Part shown: piece after piece, positions 13,349-25,484 of the stretch | Layout: every line of letters starts with the position of its first letter | Position numbering within the stretch: position 1 is the first letter of the stretch | From: Hordeum vulgare subsp. vulgare | Lineage: Eukaryota; Streptophyta; Magnoliopsida; Poales; Poaceae | Reading direction: 5' to 3' | DNA length: 64,000 nucleotides | NCBI RefSeq assembly: GCF_904849725.1 | Contig: NC_058522.1 | Span: forward strand, 336,107,029 to 336,171,028 | The notes under the pieces: model-generated | The model's input: the letters and a program-made list of their open reading frames with translations, nothing else | Told to the model about the DNA's origin: nothing | Databases searched by the model: none | Translations under genes and position numbers: made by a program

Positions 13349-13480
13349 TGTACTCATGGGACTCCTTTGCATCCATGGAGGCCCCAAAAAAGCTACAACT
13401 CCTTTGCATCCATGGAGGCCCCAAAAAAGCTACAACGTACTCATGGGAACCCTTTACATCCATGGACGCCCCCAAAAATA
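13349..13480. repeat. Short tandem repeat, three related units
   Basis: The 37-base unit beginning actcctttgcatccatgg occurs at 13361-13397 and again at 13398-13436. A diverged third copy follows at 13437-13480. The motif gtactcatggga precedes the first and third copies, so the original unit was about 50 bases and the second copy is shortened. Confidence 0.75.
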
Positions 13481-13762
13481 TGCACATATTAAGGAAAAAA
13501 TGTGTTTGATGACCAGCCATACAAATCCAAGGCGGCATCTAATCTTCGTGTTTGTGCTTATCGTGCTAAGCATGCCCAAAAGCCGCACTACGTCAACGAG
13601 TGTAAATTCGACTCTAACGCACGTGTTTTTCCATTGTCCACAAATATTAAATTTCAATAATTTGCACAAGCCTTGAACCATTTGTCGTCCTTAATTCAAT
13701 GTTCACGTGAGCAAAGTGCATGTTGTAGTTTCCCAAAAACAGTTTGAACATGAGTGACGGTT

Positions 13763-14260
13763 TCTATAGTACAATAATATGAGTAAAATGTTTAAATTTT
13801 GAGAAAATGTCCATAAAATTAAAAAATTCAATGATTGTACACAAAAGTCCATGTAAAAATCTTAAAAACAGTTTGTGCCTCTGTTTTTTGTCTCGTTTTT
13901 TATTTTCATTTTTATGTTCCATTTTTTAATTCGAATAATTTAGAACTTTGAAAAACTTATGCAATTTATAAAACTGAGAATTTTGAAATAAAAGTTTGAA
14001 GAAAACATAAAATGTTTGTGAATTTAAAATATGCTCAGGATTTTTGTAAAAATATTCACATATTCAGAAAAATGTTGATAATTTTGAGAACAATGTTGGT
14101 GTATTTATTTTTGAGTGCAACTGAAAGAAATGTTTGCTAATTCAAAAAATGTTCATGCATTTCAAGAAATGTCCTAAAATTTTGTAGACATAATATGATC
14201 AGCACCTTTGGAGATTTTAATTGTTTTTCTTCCGTTGCAACGCACGGGCCCTTTTGCTAG
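13763..14260 (+). mobile_element. Possible non-autonomous Helitron
   Basis: The 3' side resembles grass Helitron ends: a small palindrome within ccgttgcaacgcacggg at 14232-14248, about 10 bases of T-rich sequence, then CTAG (14257-14260) followed by T. A candidate 5' end is tctatagtac at 13763, but it is preceded by T rather than the expected A. The body is AT-rich and non-coding. The 3' terminus is a fair match; the 5' boundary is a guess. Confidence 0.3.
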
Positions 14261-15169
14261 TATGAGTAATAGATGAATCTACACCGTCCTTATAAATAAG
14301 TCTATAGACTATAAAAAAACAGTGTTACTTACCAACATTACCTTATTAGTAATGATGTCCAACCGTGGAGGCATGATTTATGCTAGTAGTCGATGAGAGT
14401 AGAAGTGCTCAAGATGAAACTGCTCCTAGATTAATATTCACACAAAAGGACACGTTATAGACAACACCTCAAGTGACAAGACCATTTAGCGATGATGTTG
14501 AGTCGTGGCGGCATGATTTATGTAGCCAACCTTAAAGGCAGTACGTTTAGAGACATGATTTAGATGGAAAGTGCGTCCAGTCGTGGAAGGATATCTTAAT
14601 GCAAACGAATCAGTCAAGAAACAAATTGGTATATCACATGCTAGATCCCTGCCGCTCCTTGCTGCTACATATCAATGTGATTGCGTTGTTGCAGATCACT
14701 GCGCACCTCACGTCATCTGTTGGGGGTCGAGCAGACCACGGCCACCGTGCTGCTCCTGCTTGCTAGAGTGGTGGATCTCGTCGGACTCGTGCGCAGTGGT
14801 GGAGGTCGGATCACGTCGGGAACGAGGATAATGAGATCAACAAAGGACGGGTCTGGAGTGGAGGTCGTGGCCATCATGCCGCCAGTGGAGACCGTGGTTA
14901 GGTGGTATCATAGCCGGCGATGCGTGTAGAGTAATCACGAGGTTGCGACCGCCATGTCGTTCGTGGGGAACGGGGGCGGCGAAGCAAGCGAGAGGGAAAG
15001 GGTAGGGGTGCGATTGAGCGAGTGTGAGGAGGATTAGGTTTCCTCACACGGATTTTATGTGTTTTTCCACCAGTTCCTACATAAACGGGAATAAAAATCG
15101 ACGAGGACGTCGATGGGAGGGGGGTCGATGGAAGTTCTAACGAAACGACGTACGAACTCTCCAATTAGA

Positions 15170-15315
15170 GTTTATGTGGAAACTAATTTGAAGTCCTAAC
15201 TTTCCTAACACTAACTTTCCTAACACATTGATTGTCATTTAATAATAGAGATTTCATTGTAAAAAGGATCCATGCTTTAGGAAAGTTAGGATTCAAAATT
15301 GATTGCCACATAATT
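15170..15315. repeat. Foldback (inverted repeat), MITE-like
   Basis: The arms 15170-15208 and 15277-15315 are inverted copies. They include a perfect 15-base core (tcctaactttcctaa against ttaggaaagttagga) and about 80% match over 39 bases, with a 68-base loop. The left arm also carries a tandem 15-base repeat (taactttcctaacac at 15197-15226). No target duplication was identified. Confidence 0.45.
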
Positions 15316-15764
15316 GAATTTCATTGTTTGGTAATGTATTATTGGTTTCTCCCATTTGTAACATGGATGGTTAGGAAAACCTGGAAAATAAGGAAAGTTT
15401 TTATTGGAAGGTGAAAAAACCAATATGAAGGGATGGTGGTGGGAGGTGAGACAAAAACAAACCAGATGAAAAAAATCGTAGATGCTATTCACCCACTAAG
15501 CAATTAGGAATAGAGATATTTTTAGGTTATTTTTTATTTCATATTGTAATAAAACACAACAAAGTTTTACATCTAAACACATCTCTTTTTTAGCGAAGGA
15601 ACATGATATACATATTGGTTGATGCAACGATTTAAACAGCCAAAAGATAACGTTACAGGGAAAAGGGTCCACGCACCAACGTATGTGAACCTTGACCCCA
15701 AAAATGCGTTCTGGTCACGGGCATCCAAACCAAAACATAATTTTGGTCATGTGTCATCAGCGCC

Positions 15765-15773
15765 GTATAAAAG
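15765..15773 (+). promoter_or_regulatory. TATA-like sequence in low-repeat DNA
   Basis: The sequence tataaaagg fits a plant TATA box. A C/T-rich stretch (15860-15895) and possible leader lie downstream. No coding region follows before copia element B, so it may be a truncated promoter or chance. Confidence 0.25.
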
Positions 15774-15824
15774 GATAAGGGAGAAGTTTTTTTTTTTTTT
15801 TTGAGCAAGGATAAGGGAGAAGTT
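15771..15824. mobile_element. Minimal poly(T) insertion with 16-bp target duplication
   Basis: The 16-base repeat aaggataagggagaag occurs at 15771-15786 and 15807-15822. Between the copies are sixteen T and then gagc (15787-15806). A long duplication around a homopolymer is the signature of target-primed reverse transcription, here leaving only a poly(A) tail (minus strand) and four other bases. A LINE or SINE machinery would be the source. Confidence 0.6.
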
Positions 15825-15994
15825 GACCTACCTGCGCGGTCATAATTCTTGTACGGTTACTCTCCTCCTATATTTTCTCATCCCATCCCATCAGAGGGAG
15901 CGACAGAGACAATAATGTTCAGCTTGGTAAAGTAAGCTTGGTAAGTTTGGTAAGCTATCAACAAAAGTTGTAATCAATAGTGTTTCGTAACTCC

Positions 15995-16254
15995 TGTCAG
16001 CGATTCCAGTCCAAGGTTACGGAACGGAGCGAGCGTAATAGTCGATCACGCACAGATACATAAAGTAAATGGACAGAGAAAAGTAAAAGGGAGTCTTTGT
16101 TTATTAATCATTGATCAAGTACCTGTACAATAGGGTGCTCTTCTCTTTATTTAGCCTAGAGGTAGGGGATAAATGCTCACTTTAACGTTAAGTGGAGGGA
16201 CTTGGTCCATGATGGACCAATGACTTGTTCCACAGAAGGCCTAAGTTTCCAACG
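15995..16254 (-). repeat. Probable 3' LTR of element B
   Basis: On the minus strand the purine tract aaggggaag is followed by cgttggaaac, a likely mutated TGTTGGAAAC. The proposed LTR ends ...gctgaca, about 260 bp in all, a normal length for short-LTR copia elements. An AT-rich taaataaagag stretch could be its promoter. Without the second LTR the boundaries are provisional. Confidence 0.5.
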
Positions 16255-16473
16255 CTTCCCCTTGGACAGTTATCCGTATATCCATGTCTCAAAACTTCGA
16301 AAAAACTAGTGGATAAAATATGGAGAAAGAGCGCATAATATACGTTGTTGTATTGCATGAATTGGCTCGTCAAAAACCATAGGTGAGAAACATCAGGAAA
16401 ACTCACTCAAGGGGAAAAAGAGTATAATCCATTCACCCATCCGGTTGAGTACTCAATCATCGAGATCGAGATT

Positions 16474-19400
16474 TTAGCGACGAGTTTGTGAAGTTTCTCC
16501 CCGTGGACCTTGCATCTTTCTAAGTCTCATCATACTGATTCCACGCACACACCTCTCAAAGGATGATGCCGGTATTGATTTAGTGAACATATCAGCAAGA
16601 TTGTCACACGACTTGCTATGCAAAATTCTCACCTCGTTCAACTGTTGCAGTTCGTGTGCATAGAAGAATTTGGGACTAATATGCTTTGTGAGGTTAGTAT
16701 TCACATAACCCATCTGAACTTGTGCAACACAGGCAGCATTAATAATGGTATGGGTTTGTACGGTGTTCAGCCCACACGTCTGCTAAATGTGGCTGATCAT
16801 CCGCCGAAGCGATACACATTCCTTTGACGCTTCGAATAGTGCCATGATTTCCGAGTGGTTCGTGGAGGTCAACACAAGTGTTTGCTTGGTTGATCTCTAG
16901 GAGAACGCAGTTCCACCACAAAGGAAAACTTATCCAGTCTGTAATTTGCAATCATGCGGGTCCGACAGATACCCAGCATCGGCATAGCCTATAAGAGATA
17001 GGTCTTGATTCCTTTTATAAAATAGGCCAAGATCTTTGGTCCCTTGCAGGTAACAAAAGACATCCTTGGTACCTTCCCAATGTCTCTTGGTAGGTTCAAA
17101 ACTGTACCTAGCAAGCAAATTGACGTGAAAGCAATGTCTGGCCGTGTACAATTTGCGAGGGACATGAGTGCTCCAACTGCACTCAGGTAAGGAACCTTTG
17201 GTCCCATAGTTTCCTCCCCCTCTTCCTTAGGCATGAATGGGTCCTTGTCTGGCTGTACAGATCTCCCGACCATCGGGGTCTTAGAAGGATATGCCTTATC
17301 AAATCCAAATCTTTGCAACACCTTCTCGGTGTAGGCCAACTGGTGCACTAGGATCCCATCAGGGGAATGTTCAAGTTGCAGACGTAGATAGAACTTGGTT
17401 TTACCCAAATCCTTCATCTCGAATTCTGACATCAGGTAGGAACTCGCTTCCTCAATATCCTCAGGTGTACCGATTATGTTTAAATCATCCACATACACCG
17501 AGATTATACAGAATCCATCTTGGGATCGCCATATAAAAACACATGGGCAATCTTTATTGCTCATGTAGCCCTTCTGATGAAGGAAATCGTTTAGGCGATT
17601 ATACCACATTCTACCAGACTGTCTAAGTCTGTATAATACCTTTTGAAGTTGGACACTGTATAGACTCATGTTTGCTCTATCATGGTTCGGAACAGGGATA
17701 CCTTCAGGAACCTTAATGCATATGTTCGAATCCAAGTTACCATACAGGTAAGGAGTGACAACATCCATTAATTTCATTTTCAAGCCCATGTTTAATGCCA
17801 TTGAGATCGAGTATCTAAAGGTAAATCCATCCATGACCGGGGAATAGGTCTCCTCAAAATCGACACCAGGTCGTTGAGTGAACCCTTGAGAAATGAGCCT
17901 TGCTTTGTACCGTACTACCTTATTATTTTCATCTCTCTTTCGAACAAAAACCCACCTATAGCCAACATGGCGAATGTGGAGAGGAGTTCGACAAACTGGT
18001 CCGAACACCTTCCTTTTGTTGAGATAATAATTCGACAGTAATTACCTTTTGCCAATCTTTCCAATCTGAACTTTTCTTGCAATCAGCGAGCGTTTTAGGC
18101 TTAGGGTCAAGATCTATGATTGGTGCAATTTTTGTAGCAAAGTTAATGTCGACAATCAACGTTGCTCGATTCAGAGACTCCCCCTTATAAATATAATTTA
18201 TGGCCATTTCGTCATGGAGCGCATCTGGCGCTAACACTTGCTCTACCAAATTTCCCATTATGTGAGCAAGGTCCTTTAAGTTTCCCGCTCCTATGTGTGC
18301 GCACACATCTCCGCTGGGTGTTTTCCTTATGGGAAAGTTTAAGTCCGGAATTTGATGCACTGAATTTTCCGTACTTGTGCCAGGTCTCGACTAGCTCCTC
18401 GTTTCACTTTGGGGCACTCTCGTGACAGGCTGTAATAAATCTCTCTTATCCTTTTTCGCTAGGCATCCCCTCGTACTTGGGATTTGAGAAGCCAGATCTC
18501 TCGTCCTTTTAGGCCTTTGGACGGGAGTGGGTATACCATCATTTTTCTTTGGTATTTTGACCCTTTTCGGTGCATTGCGCGCATGCACATGCGATTTTGT
18601 CATAGTCTTTAAGTCACTGAAGTGGTGAGGCAGTTGATTTGCTAATGACTGCAAATCTATTATCTTTTGGATTTCTATCTCAGTCTTAGCAGTGCGTAGG
18701 CCATGAGCATGGATTCCCGTGGATTGCCACGTGATTTTTTGACTTTTAGCATCAAGGGGTTGATTCTCTCCCCTAAAGTCGGGAAACATCCTCGTCAAAA
18801 ATGCAATCAGCAAAACGAGCCGTGTGACAGTCACCTGTCATGGGGTCAAGATACCTGATTATGGCACAGTCTCATAACCAACGTATATCCCCGACTTACA
18901 GAGTCGGCCCATTGTTGATCACTGGGTGGTGGTATTGGTACAGATACCTGGCAACCGAACCTATGAAGGTTTGAAATTTTCGGTGCCAACCCTTGCGCAA
19001 GCTGAACAAGAGAGTGGATGTTGTAGGCCGACGGTCTAAAGTTGATGAGATTGGCCGCATGTAACACTGCGTGACCCCAACATGTAGTTGGTAAATTACA
19101 ACCCTGAAGAAGCGGTCGGGCAATGAATTTAATTCTTTTAATCAATGCCTCGGCAAGTCCATTTTGTGTATGAACATGCGGTACCGAGTGCTCAACTTTG
19201 ATTCCCATTGCCATGCAATAATCATTGAACGCCTTTGAAGTAAATTCTCCAGCGTTGTCCATTCGAATAGACTTTATATGATGATCAGGGAAATTATTTA
19301 TCATTTGTATGATAAGAGAGATCAACTTTGCAAAGGAATGGTTCCGTGTTGAGAGCACGCAAACATTGGACCATTTAGAGGAAGCATTGATGAGCACCAT

Positions 19401-20110
19401 GAGATAACTAAACAGCCCCGTGAGGGGCTGAATTGGACCACATATGTCCCCTTCGATACATTCCAAGAACGCGGGGATTTCGTCCCTCACCTTGAGAGGT
19501 GATGGCCTAATGACTAACTTCCCCGATGCACATGTGGAGCATACAAAATCATCGGGATTCGAGAAGTTCCTCACGTTAACCTTATGACCATGCGAGTTGT
19601 TAATTATATTTCTCATCATCCTAAGTCCGGGGTGGCCTAACCTATCATGCCAGAGGTAGAAAAGTTCGAAGCTTCTAAAAAACAATCTTAAGGGTAGTGT
19701 ACATGGGCGATGCTACTATCTTGGTGTAGTATAACCCTGTGTTTAACAAAGGAAGCCTTTCGTTAACATGTTTACCATTTGCATCCCGCTTTGAGATGAG
19801 GAAGCACTATTTGTAGTTGTCATCATCGGTCTCAATATGGAAACCATTAGCGTGGATGTCTTTAAAGCTCAAGACAGTACGAGTCGACTCCGGGTACAAC
19901 AATGGATCATGATTAATCAAATTTGTTCCCATAGGAAGTATGATACTAGCTCGTCCGGAGCCAACTATGTTCGAACCCCAGCCGGCGAATGTCATAATAC
20001 TTCCCGGAGATTTTTTTAAAAGACTCAAAGTACTTAATTGCTCGTAAAATGGTATGTGTGGTACTGCTATTAACATGGCACATTTCCTCCACTCGGGTGC
20101 TACACGCGTT
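16474..20110 (-). pseudogene. Element B pol relic (protease remnant, integrase, RT, RNase H)
   Basis: The 5' part (20110-19807) retains the post-protease segment GSGRASIILPMGT and LLYPEST but no catalytic DTG. Integrase (19685-18846) has the zinc region HDRLGHPG with CSTC, a first aspartate in IEGDICGP, then RMDNAGEF and HTQNGLAEALIKR. Reverse transcriptase (18008-16989) carries YVDD (17484-17495 on the + strand) and AVGALMSLANCTRPDIAF. RNase H remnants end at about 16474 in NLADMFTKSIP. Pieces lie in several frames separated by stops, so it is inactive. Confidence 0.85.
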
Positions 20111-20136
20111 CTAAAATATGATATATAATTAATATA

Positions 20137-21841
20137 TGTTGGGAAACGTAGTAAATTCAACAATTTTCCTAAGCCATACAAGGATCTATCTATGGAGAGA
20201 CCAACAACGAGCAAGAGGGACGAGCATCTTCATACCTTTGAAGACCGCTAAGCGGAAGCGTTACTATGAATGCAGTTGATGGAGTCGTACTCGTAGCGAT
20301 TCAGATCGCGGTGGATTCTGATCTATGTGCCGAACCACGGCACCTCCGCGTTCAACACATGTGCAGCCTGGTGACGTCTCCAACACCTTGAACCAGCAAG
20401 GAGGAAGGAGAGGTTGAGGGAGAGAGCTCCGGTAGCACGACGGCGTGGTGGCGGTGGAGCTACGTGGAACTCCGACAGGGCTTCACCAAGGACCACAGAC
20501 GACGAGGAAGGCGAGAGGTAGGGCTGCGCCCAGAGAGAGAGAGAGAGTTCGTGTCTAAATCAGCCCCAATACCCCGGGTATTTATAGGAGGGAGGGAGCA
20601 GGGTGCTCCACCTCTAGGGTTTCCACCCTAGGGGTGGCGGCAGCCCATCTGGGGCCAAGGGGGGCGGCGGCCAGGGTGGAGAGGGTAGGGCGACGCCCCT
20701 AGGTGGGCCTTGGCCCCCCTGCCACGCCTAGGGTTTGCCCCCTCCAGCCCACCAAGGGGTTGGTTCCCTCCCACACTTGGCCCATGTAGCCTCCCGGGGC
20801 CGGTGGTCCCGGCTCATTGCCGGTGATGCCTGAAACGCTTTCGGTGTCCAAAACCCTTCATCCTATATATTACTCTTTACCTCCAGATCATTCTGGAGCT
20901 CCTCGTGACATCCGGGATCTTATCCGGGACTCCGAACAGTTTTCGGTAACCACGTACACTATTTCCCTATAACCCTAGCATCATCGAACCTTAAGTGTGT
21001 AGACCCTACGGTTCGGGAAGCATGCAGACATGACCGAGACACCTCTCCGGCCAATAACCAATAGCGGGGTCTGGATATCCATGTTGGCTCCCACACGTTC
21101 CACGATGATCTCATCGAATGGACCATGATGTCAAGGATTCAATCAATCCTGTATGCAATTCCCTTTGTCTATCAGTATGATACTTGCCCGAGATTCGATC
21201 ATCGGTATCCCTATACCTTGTTCAATCTCGTTACCGGCAAGTCTCTTTACTCATTCCATAGCACATCATCCTGTGACTAACTCCTTAGTCACATTGAGCT
21301 CATTATGATGATGTTCTACAGAGTGGGCCCAGAGATACCTCTCTGTCACACGGAGTGACAAATCCTGGTCTCGACTTGTACCAACTCAACAGACACTTTC
21401 GGAGATACCCAGAGTGCATCTTTATAGTCACCCAGTTACGTTGTGACGTTTGATACACCCAAAGCACTTTTACGATATCTGGGAGTTGCACAATCTCACG
21501 GTCTAAGTAAATGATACTTGACATTAGAAAAGCTTTAGCAGACAAACAACACGATCTAGCGCTATGCTTAGGATTGGGTCTTGTCTATCACATCATTCTC
21601 CTAATGATGTGGTCCCGTTATCAACGACATCCAATGTCCATGATCAGGAAACCATGATCACCTGTTGATCAACGAGCTAGCCAACTAGAATCTTACTAGG
21701 GACATATTGTGATCTATATATTCACACATGTATTACTGTTTCCTGTTAATACAATTATAGCATGAACAATAGACAATTATCATGAACAAGGAAATATAAT
21801 AATAACCACTTTATTATTGCCTCCAGGGCATATTTCGAGCA
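20137..21841 (-). repeat. Element F 3' LTR
   Basis: This LTR is 1705 bp. The + strand reads TGTTGGGAAACGTAG to GGGCATATTTCGAGCA, so the LTR start has TGCTCGAAAT instead of TGTTGGAAAT. A minus-strand TATA box (tataaata) lies at 20579-20586, beside a (GA)n run at 20531-20547. Confidence 0.85.
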
Positions 21842-21852
21842 GTCTCCCACTT
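21842..21852 (-). other. Polypurine tract of element F
   Basis: The + strand gtctcccactt is the complement of aagtgggagac, the tract shared by elements A and C. It abuts the LTR start. Confidence 0.75.
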
Positions 21853-21873
21853 GCACTAGAGTCAATAATCTAG

Positions 21874-22520
21874 TTACATTGTGATGAATCGAACACCCAT
21901 AGCATTGTGGTGTTGATCATGTTTTGCTTGTGGAAGAGGTTTAGTCAACGGGTCTGCAATATTCAGATCCGTATGTACTTTACAAATATCTATGTCTCCT
22001 TTTTGGATGTAGTCCTGGATGGAGTTGTAGCGGCGTTTGATGTGCTTGGTCTTCCTGTGAAATCTGGGCTCCTTGGCTATGCCAATAGCTCCAGTGTTGT
22101 CACAGAAGAGTGTCATCGGGCCTGATGCACTTGGAATCACTCCAAGGTCGGTCATGAACTCCTTCATCCAGATCCCTTCTTGAGCTACTTCCGAAGCAGA
22201 TATGTACTTCGCTTCACATGTAGATGCTGCCACGATGTCTTGCTTACAACTGCACCAGCTAACTGCCCCACCATTCAAGACATACACGTATTCGGTTTGT
22301 GACTTGGAGTCATGCAGATGTGTGTCGAAGCTAGCATCGGCGTAACCCTTTACGACGAGCTCTTCGTCACCTCCATAAACGAGAAAATCTCCTTAGTCCT
22401 CTACAGATACTTAAGGACATTCTTGACCGTTGTCTAGTGTTCCATACCGGGATCACTTTGGTACCTCCCTACAAAACTTATGGCAAGGTTCACATCAGGT
22501 CTGGTCCACACCATGGCATA
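21874..22520 (-). pseudogene. Element F pol, C-terminal fragment (RNase H)
   Basis: A 137-codon frame (22287-21874) encodes the end of copia RNase H, with VAASTCEAKYISASE, FCDNTGAIGIAKEP, HIKRRYNSI and the terminal ADPLTKPLP and GVRFITM. Upstream sequence to 22520 continues the same domain but is interrupted by stops. The reading ends at the D insertion. It resembles the A and C polyproteins closely. Confidence 0.88.
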
Positions 22521-24174
22521 TGATGTCTACTATGCAACCTTCTCCTTGTATACGTTGTTGGGCCTCCAAGTGCACAGGTTTGTAGGACATTAGCAATTTT
22601 CCCTCAAGTGGGTGACCTAAGGTTTATCAATCTGCGGGAGGCGTAGGATGAAAATGGTCTCTCTCAAGCAACCCTGCAACCAAATAACAAAGAGTCTCTT
22701 GTGCCCCCAACACACTCAATACAATGGTAAGTTGTATAGGTGCACTAGTTCGGCGAAGAGATGGTGATACAAGTGCAATATGGATGGTAGATATAGGTTT
22801 TTGTAATCTGAAAATATAAAAACAGCAAGGTAAATAATAGTAAAAGTGAGCACGAACGGTATTGCAATGCGTGGAACAAGGCCTAGGGTTCATACTTTCA
22901 CTAGTGGAAGTTCTCTCAATAATGATAACATAATTGGATCATATAACTAGCCCTCAACATGCAACAAAGAGTCACTCCAAAGTCACTAATAGCGGAGAAC
23001 AAACGAAGAGATTATTGTCGGGTACGAAACCACCACAAAGTTATTCTTTCTGATCGATCTATTCAAGAGTGTGTAGTAAAATAACACGAAGCTATTCTTT
23101 CCATTCAATCTATCCTAGAGTTCGTACTAGAATAACACCTTAAGACACACATCAACTAAGACCCTAATGTCACCTAGATACTCCATTGTCACCTCAAGTA
23201 TCCGTGGGCATGATTATACGATATGCATCACACAATCTAAGAATCATCTATTCAACCAACACATAGAAGTTCAAAGAGTGCCCCAAAGTTTCTACCGGAG
23301 AGTCAAAACGTGTGCCAACCCATATGCATAGGTTCCCGATGTCACGAAACCCGCAAGTTGATCACCAAAACATACGTCAAGTACTCACATGAATATCCCA
23401 TTGTCACCATAGATAGACACGTGCAAGACATACATCAAGTGTTCTTAAAGACTCAATCCGATAAGATAACTTCAAAGGGGAAAATCAATTCATTACAAGA
23501 TGCGGAAGGGGGAAGAACATCACAGGATCCAACTATAGTAGCAAAGCCTGCGGTAATCGAGATCATGACATCTCAAGAACACGAGAGAGAGAGATCAAAC
23601 ACATAGCTACTAGTACATACCCTCAGCCCCGAGGGAGAACTACTCCCTCCTCGTCATGGAGATCGTCGGGATGATGAAGATGGCCACCGGAGATGGATTC
23701 CCCCTTCGGCAGGGTGCCGGAACGAGCTCCCGATTGGTTTTTGGTGGCTACAAAGGCTTGCGGCAATGGAACTCCCAATCTAGGTTTATTTCTGGAGGTT
23801 TCTATATTTATAAGACCAGATGGCATCGAGAAGAAGACAGGGGGGCCACGAGGGAGTCACGAGCCCCCCAGGCGCGCCTCCCTGGCTCGTGGCCTCCTCG
23901 GGACTCCTCTCCGGTATCTTCTTCTTCTGGCATTTTTGATATTTCCATAAAAAATCACGGCGAAAGTTTTATTCCGTTTGGACTCCGTTTGATATTCCTA
24001 TATGAAAAAGGTCAAAAACAAGGAAAAAAAACAGGAACTGGCACTGGGCTCTAGGCCAATAGGTTAGTCCCAGAAATAATATAAAATAGCATATTCATGC
24101 ATATAAAACATCCAAAGTTGATAATATAAGAGCATGGAACGATCAAAAATTATAGATACGTTGGAGACATATCA
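22521..24174 (-). repeat. Element D 3' LTR
   Basis: This 1654-bp LTR reads on the + strand from TGATGTCTACTATGC to GGAGACATATCA. The minus-strand start TGATATGTCTCCAACG matches the Athila-like fragment at 343. A minus-strand TATA box (tataaatata) is at 23803-23812. Confidence 0.88.
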
Positions 24175-24189
24175 AGCATCCCCAAGCTT
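24175..24189 (-). other. Polypurine tract of element D
   Basis: The minus strand reads aagcttggggatgct immediately before the 3' LTR. Several near-copies of this tract occur elsewhere in the internal domain of D (49085, 49142, 49958, 50014, 51257). Confidence 0.75.
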
Positions 24190-25484
24190 AATTCCTGCTC
24201 GTCCTCGAGCAAGTAAATGATAAAAACAGAATATTTGATGTGGAATGCTACCTAACATATATTGTAACATGAATATTCAGATCCATATGATTCAAAGCAA
24301 AAAAGTTTAATATTGACATAAGAACAATAATACTTCAAGCATACTAACAAAACAATCATGTCTTCTCGAAATAACATGGCCAAAGAAAGTTATCCCTACA
24401 ATATCATATAGTCTGGCTATGCTCCATCTGCCCCGCACAATGTATTTAAATCATGAACAACCCCGGTCTTAGTCAAGCAATTGTTTTCACACTTTTACTT
24501 TCTCAAACCTTTTCAACTCTCACGCAATACATGAGCGTGAGCCCTGGACATAGCACTATAGGTGGAATAGAATATGGTGGATGTTGTGAGGCAAAAAAAG
24601 GACGAGATTGTCACATCAACTAGGTGTATCAACGGGCTATGGAGATGCCCATTAATAAATATCAATGTGAGTGAGTAGGGATTGCCATGCAACGGATGGA
24701 CTAGAGCTATAAGTGTATGAAAGCTCAAAAAGAAACTAAGTGGGTGTGCATCCAACTTGCTTGCTCACGAAGACCTAGGGAAATTTGAGGAAGCCCATCA
24801 TTGGAATATACAAGCCAAGTTTTATAATGAAATTCCCACTAGTATATGAAAGTGACAATATATGAGACTCTCTGTCATGAAGATCATGGTGCTACTTTGA
24901 AGCACAAGTGTGGTAAAGGATAGTAGCATTGTCCCTTCTCTCTTTTTATCTCATTTTTTGTTTGGGCTCTTTGGCATCTTTTTATCTTTTTTTTCATTTT
25001 CATTTTTTTGTGGGCTCTTTGGCCTCTTTTAATTTATTTTTATAGTCCGGAGTCTCATCCCAACTTGTGAGGGAATCATAGCTTCCTTCCTTTCCTCACA
25101 TTGGACAATGCTCTAATAATGATGATCATCACACTTTTATTTACTTACAACTCGATTCTTGGAACTAAAGATATGACTCTATATGAATGCCTCCGGCGGT
25201 GTACCGGGATGTGCAATGACTCATGTGTGACATGTATCAAAGATATGAACGTGGCTTTGCCACAAATATGATGTTAACTGCATGATCATGCAAAGCAATA
25301 TGACAATGATGCTGCGCGTCATAATAAACGAAACGGTGGAAGTTGCATGGCAATATATCTTGGAATGGCTATAAAAATGCCATGATGGGTAGGTATGGTG
25401 GCTGTTTTGAGGAAGGATATATGGTGGGTGTAATGCTCCGGCAAAAGTTGTGCGGTACTAGAGAGGCTAGCAATGGTGGAAGGG
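24190..25484 (-). other. Element D internal domain, 3' part, non-coding
   Basis: This 1.3-kb stretch up to the G insertion has only short frames and T-rich runs (24940-25050). I see no conserved retrotransposon domain. In autonomous Athila elements this position would follow integrase. Confidence 0.6.

Larger units (their letters stand above)
13094..15994. other. Low-repeat interval between elements A and B
   Basis: This 2.9-kb stretch holds no reading frame with a recognisable domain. Within it I see a short tandem repeat (13349-13480), an AT-rich part ending in a Helitron-like terminus (14260), a GC-richer part (14640-15060) with short uninformative frames on both strands, a foldback (15170-15315), a minute poly(T) insertion (15787-15806) and a TATA-like box near 15765. 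It is the best candidate for single-copy DNA in the window. Confidence 0.5.
15995..20136 (-). mobile_element. Element B: degenerate Ty1/copia retrotransposon, truncated by F
   Basis: Read on the minus strand, the order is remnant protease region, integrase, reverse transcriptase, RNase H, a trailer with the polypurine tract (16255-16265), and a short 3' LTR. Gag, most of protease and the 5' LTR are missing. They would lie beyond F, which begins at 20137. Protein motifs differ clearly from the Angela/BARE group and recall the TAR-type copia lineage, but I cannot settle the lineage. No target duplication can be checked. Confidence 0.75.
20137..22520 (-). mobile_element. Element F: 3' part of an Angela/WIS-type copia element, cut by D
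   Basis: An LTR (20137-21841) is followed on the + strand by the reversed polypurine tract and the C-terminal end of pol. The sequence stops abruptly at 22520, where element D begins. Orientation is minus, so this is the 3' half; the rest should resume right of D, outside the window. The clean TGTTGGG terminus next to B protease sequence shows that F inserted into B. Confidence 0.88.

Noticed and set aside
14571..15164. Short frames of 82-88 codons as a possible host gene
   Set aside because: They overlap on opposite strands, lack homology I recognise and have no clear gene structure. At most a decayed fragment.
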